Shown here in pieces: positions 34,960 to 44,364 of a stretch of 64,000 nucleotides of DNA. The stretch comes from Lunularia cruciata (Eukaryota; Streptophyta; Marchantiopsida; Lunulariales; Lunulariaceae), in the NCBI GenBank assembly GCA_948567375.1, contig OX419758.1, positions 63,021,965 to 63,085,964 on the forward strand. The letters run 5' to 3'. Below the pieces are notes generated by a model. It was not told the DNA's origin and made no database searches. It saw only the letters and a list, made by a program, of their open reading frames with translations. The first letter of the stretch is position 1; the number at the start of each line of letters is the position of its first letter. The position numbers were made by a program, and so were the translations under genes.

Positions 34960-35720
34960 GGCAACCACCTTCTTTGTGAATGAGAGGGTGGTAGAGTGAG
35001 ATTAGTACTACTTCCATCTCAAAGACTACAATTTGTACATCATGTTCATAAGGAGCTAAGACATTTTGGAATAAAGCATACATATAGCTTACTCCAAATT
35101 CATTATTGATAGTGTGGTATGCAGACCAAATTTTTGCCAGATGTGTGGTTTATGATTGAGTTAGAGTATCATTTAATGCTCTTATGCCATAGTTACACCC
35201 ATTACATATCATGGGATTGGGTTACCATTGGAGTTTGGACTTTGCTAGACCTTTACCATTGGATGTGAGACATCATTGGTATATTTTGGCTATGGTGGAG
35301 CACTTCTCCAAGTGGATTGAGTTGGTGGCACTTCTTGACAAGTCCAATGAAGTGATAGCTTACTTGTTCCTAAATCAAGTTCGTAGTCATTTTGGTGCAT
35401 TAGTTGAGAATTGACTGATTAGGGTACAAAGTTCTTGGGAGAGTTTCAAATCTTATGTGACAAAGCCTTGATTGATCATCATACTATTCTTGAGATCACC
35501 TTGAGATAGATGGTTTAGCAGAGAGAGTGGTTCAAACATTGAAGAGAGGATTGCATAAGTATGGCTTGTAGAGAGGTCACTTTGGAGATTGGGACCTCCA
35601 TTTATCTTGGTTGGCCATGGGCTATCAACTCATTTGGTAAGCCTCTTTAACATTCTCCTCTCTTTACTTTTTGCTCTATGGATGTAATCCAGATTTACCA
35701 TTTGTGATGACACTATAGTT
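34960..35720 (+). pseudogene. Gypsy integrase remnant (zinc and catalytic core)
   Basis: An H-H-V-H-K-E-L-R-H-F-G block near 35040 corresponds to the HHCC zinc domain. The frame 35211-35414 gives W-S-L-D-F-A-R-P-L-P (first catalytic Asp), M-V-E-H-F-S-K-W-I-E-L-V and S-H-F-G-A. After a frameshift, L-T-D-stop-G-T-K-F follows (second Asp near 35417, with the Gln codon of T-D-Q-G now a stop), then about 35500 A-E/R-V-V-Q-T-like residues. No chromodomain follows. A PHD finger occupies that position instead. Confidence 0.75.
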
Positions 35721-35930
35721 TTGGACTTGGATGATCTAGATGTATAGGTAAGCGGATGTTCTCAATGGGCAAAAATCTTTTAAAGAGTGATACAAATGGC
35801 TTTTGAGAACTTAGTAATTACTTTGCAAAAGGATATATTATGCTATGGTACTATTCAACAAGGAGGTTATAGATCTTTCATCCTTTGATTTCATCCATGT
35901 GATAATGTGTATCTATAGTAGACTGCACCA

Positions 35931-36263
35931 ATGACACTTGATGTTATTACATGCTACACTATCTTGAGAGTGCTTAAGGTTTTGTCTCTCAGAGTCCTCA
36001 TGTTAGAAGTATGTGATGGTGTTGTTTGGAAGGATCGTGTGTGCAAGTATGCACCATGCCACTTCCCAAAAATTGATGACACTATAGACCCAAGCTTGGC
36101 ATTTGTATGTGAAAGCCTACGATGTATGTTATGTGGCTCTTTTGGTGGAGTTGCTATTATGTTGGTGTATGACAATTGTTTGAGAGGATGGCATATGGTA
36201 TGTTTGACTCCTCCTCTCATAGTGGTTCTTCAAGAAAAATGGTTTTGTCCTAGATGTACTTGA
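35931..36263 (+). pseudogene. Integrase C-terminal tail with PHD finger
   Basis: A clean 110-codon frame. Residues 1-60 look like an integrase C-terminal fold (I-L-R-V-L-K-V-L, then V-W-K-D-R-V). Residues 65-109 form a PHD finger: C65-x2-C68, Y80-x2-C83 (Tyr replaces the third zinc ligand), H88-x2-C91 in G-W-H-M-V-C-L-T-P-P-L, and C106-x2-C109 in W-F-C-P-R-C. Seven of eight ligands are kept. PHD fingers read histone H3 N-terminal tails, so in an integrase this could steer insertion, as chromodomains do in chromoviruses. Upstream pol is broken, so the product is not expected to be made. Confidence 0.85.
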
Positions 36264-36329
36264 CATATAGCTAGTTCATCCTTTATGTGGTATAGATTAT
36301 AAACATGTGACTAATGATGGAGCTCAATA

Positions 36330-36700
36330 ACACCTAACCTCTTGAGCTTTGCCAACCATAGGGCATATCACATACTTGGAATAGATGGCTTTCTAGAGTT
36401 AGAGGGACCTAACCATCAAATGTACCCTCAATGGCACTATTAGGGCTAGAGACCTAGGTCAAACATAGGGATATACTTTCAAAGTGAAGCTCTAGAGAGT
36501 TCACTTCTTTGATGTTGAGCCTTTGAGTTCCTAGCTATGATGGATAGAGGCCAGCAAGCATCACCTGGAGTCTCTTAGCTAGAGTGAGTATGGCTTGATT
36601 GTAATCAATATTTGATTGTTGGTAGATTGATAAATGAAGGATTGAGTACAAATTTGATTTGAGTATGATTTGAGTGGAAGAATGAATTGATTATTATGGC
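36330..36700 (+). repeat. 3' LTR of the methyltransferase gypsy element
   Basis: Counterpart of 26040-26370 (best from 36420: TTAGGGCTAGAGACCTAGGTC onward). It begins shortly after the PHD stop. No clear polypurine tract is visible. Similarity to the 5' copy fades after about 36690, so the LTR is truncated, interrupted or too diverged to follow. Confidence 0.65.
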
Positions 36701-37859
36701 ACTTTAGAGTTCAAATATAACTTATGTGTGAGTTTTGCTTCTATAGTGTATGATGTTAATAGAAATGTATGTTGTGTAGTGATGTATATATGCATGACAA
36801 CCATTACATATTTCACCATCAAAATACAAAGATATTCATTACTTTCTTGTCTCACATCACCTAGGATTTGTTTTTGTGAGTGCAAGTACTACTCAAATGT
36901 AGTAAAGCTTCTTTGTGGTCAAAATCCAACTTTGATCACTTTGAACACTCAACACTCTCATAGACAATTCTCACTCCTCTCTAATGCCACACAAGTCAAT
37001 GGAAATTGCTGTTGAAAGTATGATAGCACTTTGAGTTGATGAGCTTAACCATATGAAGCTGCTCTCAGACCAAGGAGAAGCTACTCCACTGCTTTTGAGT
37101 CCAAAAATTTCTAAGCTTCCATTGAGGAGTACTTGATCATATGCATTTCACAAGTTGATTTGCCTTGCAAAGTCCCAATTGAGATGAAGATGTCACAAGC
37201 TAGAATTGGTAGATGAGGGACTTTTAGTTTGGTTGGACATATTGGTGATGTATCTAACATTTGTGCTTGGCCAATAAATACCACAATATAGTATAGTACC
37301 ACATTAACACTTAACTCCAATATAGTTTACAATTCCTCAAAGCCTTTTGAGATGACTTGGATCTGCATGTAGACAAAGAAGCACACAGGTACAAAGAAGA
37401 AGGAGATAAATCAACAAGTTAGTAGATAATGTGTTAGAAATTTTTGGATTGGGCTTTGCAAAATTACTTCCTTTGCTCTCAATTGTTGGAGAGTCAACAA
37501 CCATTACCAGTTACCTCACGGCTTGTACATGGTTATGTACCATTTTAGCCTTGTATCAATTAGCTAATGATCACATATCTCATAAGGTTAGGAGCCTTTG
37601 TGGGCATTCAAAAGATTCTCTCTTCATCAAATAGTCCTTTTTGGGTTTGAAGGGCAAGATGCATGTGGAGAATGCTTGGACTTGTTTGATTGCAAACCTT
37701 CCATGTCTTCATTGCAATGAAAGAGGGTAGATAAATAAGATCAATAGTGGTAATTTTCCATGATTGAGGGAAAAGAAAAGGAAAGAAATTGGTATTCACT
37801 ATGGTTGCATAAGACTCTATATTAGTACGAGAGTGAGATTGACCTAAAATTAAGTGTTG
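36701..37859. other. Unassigned, probable decayed transposon sequence
   Basis: Plus-strand frames at 37431-37634 lead smoothly into LINE copy B and may be its 5' region. The rest (36701-37430) has no assignable motif. It may include the missing 3' part of the gypsy LTR or older repeats. Confidence 0.35.
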
Positions 37860-38304
37860 TAGAAAGCAATCAAGGGGTTTGCCACATATAGAAATTTTAG
37901 TACACAGGTCAGAAATGCTAGAAGGTACCTAGGCACACAGTCCATAATTCTTGTACACATAATTATTGTGCCAAATGTTCCTATACCAGATGTTATTGTA
38001 CTAGAAATTCTTCCATTCATGCACCTTTGGTACATGTATTGGAGAGTTCATGCATTGGAGTGCTTGTGTACCATATGTGATGGAGCATATAGAATGGCCA
38101 TGCTCCTTTGGTAGTAGATAGGCACCTATCATATCTGTTCTTTGTTATTGTAATTTTTGTTTTGTTCTTGGTTTGTGTTTGTTTTTGGTTGGGTTCCTCA
38201 TTTGCCATCAAATTGTTAGTCTATGTCCTAGGCGTATACTCTCCTATTTATGTTTTATGTTGTATCTCTTGGATGTTGGGAGCTACTTCAGTAGACTCTT
38301 TTAG

Positions 38305-39041
38305 GATGTTGTAATACTCCAAGGACAAGAGAAGAGAGAAAACACAGATTTCACACTCAATCATTTGATGCCCCAAAGGAGCACCTTCTCTTTATTATAT
38401 AGACAAAGAGGATCTCCTCCAAGGAAGCTCCACCATAGGATTAGGCACACAGATAGGTGACATGTCAGCAAGCTCCACCCTTGGATTACTTACTTGGATG
38501 GGTGACATGTCAATCTAGGTCCTATTTAGTTGGTCAAATAAGCTTTGATAGGAATGAATCTTCCTATAGGAATCTCATAATCACGTGTAAGGTACCATTG
38601 GAAAGCTCTTGATGAGACAAACTAGGGGGAGGGAAGGCCAACCATTCCTGTGTTGGGGCAAGGGGGGGGGGAATTTGCATATTTTTTAGATCTAATTCAT
38701 CCATTTAGGCCTCCAAAATTACCTTTAAAGATTTCAGGTATATTTTGATTCCTACTCTATTAGTAGAAGTCCCCTTTTGGTGATATCTCTTTTTGATCTG
38801 TTTAGTCAATCATGTGTAACATCATTCCAGATGTTACCAAACCAATTCTCACCTTTAAATCATATGTCTAACTATTGGTTCTAAGGTTTTCAAGTCTATT
38901 TTGGTTTTTGCCCTATTAGGAGTACTCTTTTGGTGATACTTCTATCTGATCTATTTTGACTATCATGTATAATGATTACCAATGTTACCAAACCAAATTT
39001 CACATCTAGATCATATGGCTAGCTCTTGGTATTACACATGT
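38305..39041 (-). mobile_element. Solo LTR of the chromovirus family in LINE B
   Basis: The LTR is 38310-39036 (727 bp) with TGTAATAC...GTATTACA ends. Flanks GATGT (38305-38309) and CATGT (39037-39041) form a 5-bp target duplication with one change. It has two U3 units, like the solo LTRs inside the gypsy element. LINE B sequence continues on both sides in the same order as in copy C. Confidence 0.85.
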
Positions 39042-42000
39042 CTTCACTTGTTCTTTAATACTTATTGTTAGAGGAACTACCATAAGTGAGGCTCCTCATG
39101 CACTACCCACTACACTTATGCAAGTCTAGGCCATAGTTCTAGGCACCACTATTTCCAACATGCCCCGCTAGGGGCTCAAGTCCTTCCTTGTGGCACCACC
39201 TCTATTCCTTTGCCACATCTTCCGCCATCCTTGGGCAAGGAAACTACATTGGAGTACTCTCCTCTAGAACATCTTCCATCCACCAAGCCCTCAGTTCCTC
39301 CTTTGTCTTTCATGATCTTTCCTCCTAGTGACCCAACCCCACCACCATCACCACATGCTCTAATCCTCCCAAACTTCCCACCACAACCATCCAACATCCT
39401 CCTTTCTATACCATTAGCAACCCCTTACATCTTGCCTCACTAATGCCATATGGTGATGTCGTGCCAACCCAATGTTAGTTTGGCACAATGACAAGGGTGA
39501 GCTAGATGCTTATAGATGAGAGAAAAGGCCGCCTCTTTGTCTATCCTCCTAGACCCACTCCATACTCCATCCCTCTTTCTATTGGCACCACCTCACGCTT
39601 ACTCTTAGCTCCACTCTTTGGATCCCCTTTAGGCTTACCTTGTCCACACATGTATACCAAGATCCCTCTTCCCCTCCACCATCTAGCTGGTTCTATGCTT
39701 TCTATACTCCTATGTGCCATCTTGGCAGATAACCATGAGAGAGATGTCTCTACTTGGACCCTACTAGCTCTCTTCTCTCAATGAACTTTGCTTCTTCTTG
39801 CTCATGAGTGCACATTTGGATGCCAAGAGATTTCCTCTTAGATTCATCAATTTCTCCAAAGAAAGTGGCCAGCTTTACAAGGAGAATACACTATCAAGGC
39901 CCAAGTTGCCAAACAACTAGTAGAGTCCCCACAGCCTTATGCTCTACCTCTAGAGCATTGTTGGCTCTATCATTCCTTGATGCTTGGCCAGCTTGGGGAC
40001 AAATGGCAGACTATTCAGGCACTATCACCGTCTAGACCAGTCCTCTTCTCTATAGATACATAATCAGCCCTATAAGATCTTCAACCACAAACAACTTTCA
40101 TTCCTTTGTCCATGACTACCACTTGAACGAGGAGCTATAGCTTATAGAGTTCTTCTTTACCCATCCTTTACTCCATTCTTTATGTTTCTCAACATGTGGC
40201 CTTTAAGATTTAGTTTTTGAGCATTTATGAGATTTTCTCTTCTAGGATATGCCAAACTCAAGCTTCCTCCTTCTCTTTTCATTTTGCCAATGTATTGCCT
40301 TGGATTTGGTGCCTCTTGGTGCTACTCATTTGTTTGGTGCATCTTGTCTCCTTGCTCTATGCAAGGAGAGTTTTGGTGTTTGCCTCATAGCCATAGGGAA
40401 TATGTTCCTATGATTGGTATCACACACATATTTTTACAATTCTACCATTCCTTTTCATCTGCTCTATCTCCTCATCATAGCCACATTGGATAGTTGTGAG
40501 ATGGTTATTACAAGCATTAAAGCTTCCTTGGACCTCCAACTTGATTGGGTGGTTGTCCAAGTGGATGTCTCAAATGCCTTCAATACCATTTTTTGACCAA
40601 TTTTTTTTAGTACTTTGTTTGGTGGGGGATCTGATCCCCTCCTTTATTCCTTTTGTTTGTACTTTCTATGGTATAGAGACACCATTTTTGTACAACTATT
40701 GTTTTACCTCACGAGAGTTCATTTAGTTGGCATCGATAGAGTGTACATGGTAGGGAGATCCTTTGGGAGTGCCGTTATTCGCCATAGCTCACTGCACAAT
40801 TGCGTGAGAGGTTACAGCTGCCTTTTCCACATGTCTTTTACCATCCTTATCAGATGATACCCACTTATGATTACTCTATCCTTTTGAGATGTTATATCCC
40901 AAGAGCATCCTCTTATTTGGCATGTACTTATCCTTCCACATAGATTCTCCTACCATATTTGTAGTCCTTTGATAGTACCTTACGGCATATCTTCTCCACA
41001 CTCTTAGGACCTTATATGATCTCATAGTTATCATATGACTAGCAACAATTACAAATAGTTCTTCCCATAATCATGTTAGCATGTGGTATCACATCGTAGG
41101 TAGCCATTGGACCAAGAGCCTACCTATTTGTTCCTATGTAGGCTCTTGGTGCAAAGGGCACTAGTGGCCCCTCTCTTGGCAAATAATTTCTTATACAAGG
41201 GTCATCCATTTCTATTGCCACCTATTACAAATGGTTGACTCAAGCACCTATGATTTCCAAATGTCTATTTGATTGGCTCAAGATTTATTGCTAGGCCTTG
41301 CACTTACCACACATCTCCCCCTTTGTAGACTATATATCCTTACACTATAGGAAGTTTCAGGTGGAGCTTAGTGAGCATATGCACACTCACATCCTTTCTA
41401 GCATCTTCATTGATGTGCCATACTTGATCAAGCTAGGATCCTCTCTTGCAACAGGAAAGGCACTAGAGCTTGGCTCCATGCTTCTCCTTTGATTGAGGAA
41501 TTTTGTTTCATGTCAAAGGACTTCACCATGGCCCTTTGGCTCTGGCTATGCCTACCATATCCATCACTCTTGAGCTTACCAGACCATTGCCCATGTGATT
41601 TTACATTGGATGCAAAGGGCAAACATCTTCTATGATGTGCCATAGGAGGAGAGCCTATTCTAGTCCATGATGCTATTAGAGATATGGTGGCCCATATCTT
41701 ATGCTCTACATACTCACAGGTTCAAATAGAGCAATAGATGGTCCTATCGGAGAGTATGCACCAATAATGTCAACTTCAGAGATGGCCAACATACATTTTA
41801 TAATGTGGTGGTGGCAAATCTACTTAGACCAGAGTCTTTGGCATGAGCTAGCATCCAAGTAGGAGCTGCAACAATCATCGCCACTAGGATGAAAGAGGAC
41901 AACTATGCCCCACGGCTTGCCTTTGACACCCTTGTCCCCCTAGTTGTGGAGTATTTTTGCCACCTTCATCATCAATTTGATGGTGTCCTTTGAGAGGCAA

Positions 42001-42298
42001 CAGGGGCTCATTGTTAGGAGAGGTGCTTTGACTTTCTCTCCCACCATGCTTACCTTATATTTTTGACAGTGTGTCTCTATCACCCTACAAAGATCACAAG
42101 CTCTGAGTTTTCATTTGACTGGCACCAGTAGTGGGTGTGTCCAATCCATCAACTGCCCCTACCTCACTATTGCTATACATACAGTTGGAGGAACTATATC
42201 ACACTTTGCAGTTATAGTACCTCTGTAATTTAGTTTGCATATTTCTAGTGTTGGTATAGCTATGCAACACTTTGTTGTTTTTTCCATGTGTGTTTGTG

Positions 42299-42486
42299 CT
42301 TTGGTTTCTCCTTTCCTTCTTGCCTTTTTTTAGCATAGTGGACTGTTCCTTTCATTATGCACCTTCGGTGCGCTTGTATTATTTTTCTCCTTTGGTTTCT
42401 CCTTTCCTTCTTGCCTTTTTATAGCATAGTGGACTCTTCCTTTCATTATGCACCTTCCAGTGCGCTTGTATTATTTTTCTCCTTTG
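42299..42486. repeat. About 94-bp tandem duplication in the LINE B 3' region
   Basis: Two copies share TTTGGTTTCTCCTTTCCTTC, ATAGCATAGTGGACT and TTTCATTATGCACCTT, about 93-94 bp apart. The homologous part of copy C (minus, 21690-21890) has only one unit, so the duplication is specific to this copy. Confidence 0.75.
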
Positions 42487-42586
42487 CCTACTGGGTATAT
42501 TCTTGGGCTATCGGGCCTTTCAGTCCTTTGGGCCTAGTTGAGATAGCAACCACTGCACTACACCAACACAACTCCTACAACCCTTG

Positions 42587-42732
42587 TCCCGAGTGCCGAT
42601 TTTAGTGCAAAGTTCTCATACCTATACTATAGGGGCTTAGCCCCATTTTACATCTTATGTTTTATCCTCGTACGATGTGATGGGGTCTTCCCATCGCTCT
42701 TGTCATCCTCCGCGGTCGCCATCCCGAGTGCT
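42587..42732 (+). mobile_element. LINE tail insertion (126 bp) with 10-bp TSD
   Basis: 42597-42722 carries the tail (GGGGCTTAGCCCC at about 42632, GATGGGGTCTTCCCATC near 42679-42695, CGCGGTCGCC to 42720) plus about 30 bp of upstream LINE sequence resembling copies E and F. The flanks TCCCGAGTGC lie at 42587-42596 and 42723-42732. It is the longest of the short insertions here. Confidence 0.8.
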
Positions 42733-42970
42733 TTCCAAGCAACTTTGCACGTTAACCTTCCATTGCAAAACTTGACACAAAGATGATGCAGACCATATTG
42801 TACGTCAATTCCTGCATAGTTTTATTATGTTCTTCTCTTGTCATCCTACGCTGTCGCCATCCCGAGTGCTTTCAAAGCAACTTTGCACTTTAATCTTCCA
42901 CTGCAAAACTTGACACAAAGCTGATGCAGACCATATTGTACGTCAATTCCTGCATAGTTTTATTATGTTG
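42697..42970. repeat. 138-bp tandem duplication overlapping the tail insertion
   Basis: Units 42697-42834 and 42835-42970 are over 90 percent alike (both contain GCAAAACTTGACACAAAG and GTACGTCAATTCCTGCATAG). The unit includes the last bases of the LINE tail and the right target duplication, so it arose after the tail inserted. Confidence 0.85.
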
Positions 42971-44364
42971 TGTCTCTCCTACGTCTATGATTTCCTACTT
43001 GCACTCTGCGCTGAATAGATTGATTACATGAGTTTCATTTGGCGCTACAAAGTTCCACCGTGAAGGTATAGCGGCCTGTCCTTCAACTTATAGTGGCCTT
43101 TTCTTGGTTTCATTTCATGCCTGAGCTCAACAGCGTTTGGTTTCTTGTCGCTGATCAGAAAAGCTGATGCAGTAACCGGTGGTTTAGTCTGCCTCTTTGC
43201 ATGATCGTTGTTCGATTTGTCCTTTACAGCGCATCACAGCGCATCTATGATGTAAAGGACGTCTAGCCATTTCCATGATAGGGACCATCGTGGGGTACAG
43301 CCGAGGTTCGTAGTCCATTCAAATGCTTACAAATATGTTTTGACATGCTAGAGAATGTTGGGAGACAATCCTCGTTTTGTTTCTGGCATGTTTTCAAAAG
43401 TAAGTAGAGAAGTAATCAAAGGACCCAACGAACTTTAAGTCAATAGCGTATAGTACTGGAATACCAAATAACATGTTTTTGGTTTTATGAGTTTAGCATA
43501 AATGAAGAAATTATGAAAGCATAGTTTGTGGTGCTATCACGAACCACAAATGTTGATAAGCTACCTGATGGACTCTAGCTAGAACCAGGTATGATAATGT
43601 AACTCAGAATCATTTCGCTAGAGCTCTCTTTATCTTTATTATCTTTAAAGCTTAGTGTTGTGAGTGTAAAAAATCTTAGCCTAGACCTTGTACATTTCCA
43701 CCAAGATTCACGAGCATTATTTCTACCTATAACGGACATAAAGAAAAGAATCATTTTCAGAATTTCTCTCTAGCTTTGAAGCCATAGTCCAAATCAACTT
43801 CAGACTTGGAGATAAGAGTACATATTCTTTTCACACGAGCCCATGATGTCTACTCTATATTCCCTCTGCTCTATAACCCATGCCCCCTTGGGGACACTGT
43901 CTGATCAACGCAGCATTGTAATTTATAGGTGAATCAAGACCAACGTTGATAACCAACATCGAAACTAAGCTTGGCTAGTATCCATACCGTTGTACATGTT
44001 GTGTCCTTGGATCAAAGCGTTAACCTCTTTCAAAATCTATCGAGACATCCCACTATCTACTACGGTACATACCAGTTGATTGAAGCCCATCTTATCCTCG
44101 TTCACTCGACTGGAAGCTACTGGTCATGCTAGCCATGCCTATCAATGTGTGACTTGGGCCCACGGAACTTGACTGAGTTGGACCGAAAGATAGAAGCGAG
44201 GCTAAGTTCTTGAGCTCTAACGATATGTGGCTTGACAAGGGTTCCTTTGAGTAGTTGGTCATGAGACGACTACAGCAGTTAGATCATCCGTCACTCTGAT
44301 CAGGTTTCTCAAACTTTGTAAATGAGGATTTCGTCTCAAAATTGAAACAAAGACAACCTTGGTG
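42971..44364. other. Unassigned sequence
   Basis: No gene is recognised. A 10-bp inverted repeat lies at 43219-43228 and 43251-43260 (GTCCTTTACA and its complement), enclosing a doubled GCGCATC. Otherwise featureless. Confidence 0.45.

Larger units (their letters stand above)
25960..36700 (+). mobile_element. Decayed Ty3/gypsy element with methyltransferase and PHD finger
   Basis: A ~10.7 kb LTR element in plus orientation. The flanking repeats (about 26040-26370 and 36420-36700) share long matching blocks. The internal order is gag zinc knuckles (29479-29613), protease-like frame (31262-31804), C5 DNA methyltransferase (31930-32890), reverse transcriptase (33440-34230), RNase H (34240-34640), integrase (34960-35640) and PHD finger (36123-36257). 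Removing two nested solo LTRs (739 and 711 bp) leaves about 9.3 kb. Stops and frameshifts in all domains show it is long dead. It lies between LINE copies C (-) and B (+). Exact ends are uncertain because the LTR edges have diverged. Confidence 0.75.
37860..42596 (+). mobile_element. Non-LTR retrotransposon (LINE copy B), split by a solo LTR
   Basis: Same family as copies A and C. The order is a Val/Leu-rich N-terminal block (37860-38305), then after the nested LTR a Pro-rich block (39210-39443), the conserved pre-RT block (39500-40400), RT motif A VVVQVDVSNAFNTI (about 40552-40590), weak motif B/C traces (40740-40857), thumb (40880-41470), CCHC (C-P-C then K-H-L-L then C, about 41586-41640) and D-x12-D region with Asp changed to Asn (near 41765-41815). 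A 3' untranslated region of about 350 bp ends at a tail insertion. The frames are heavily broken. Confidence 0.75.

Noticed and set aside
36123..36257. PHD finger as a host chromatin gene
   Set aside because: It follows the integrase in the same orientation, precedes the 3' LTR and shares the decay of the element. A host origin for this copy is unnecessary.
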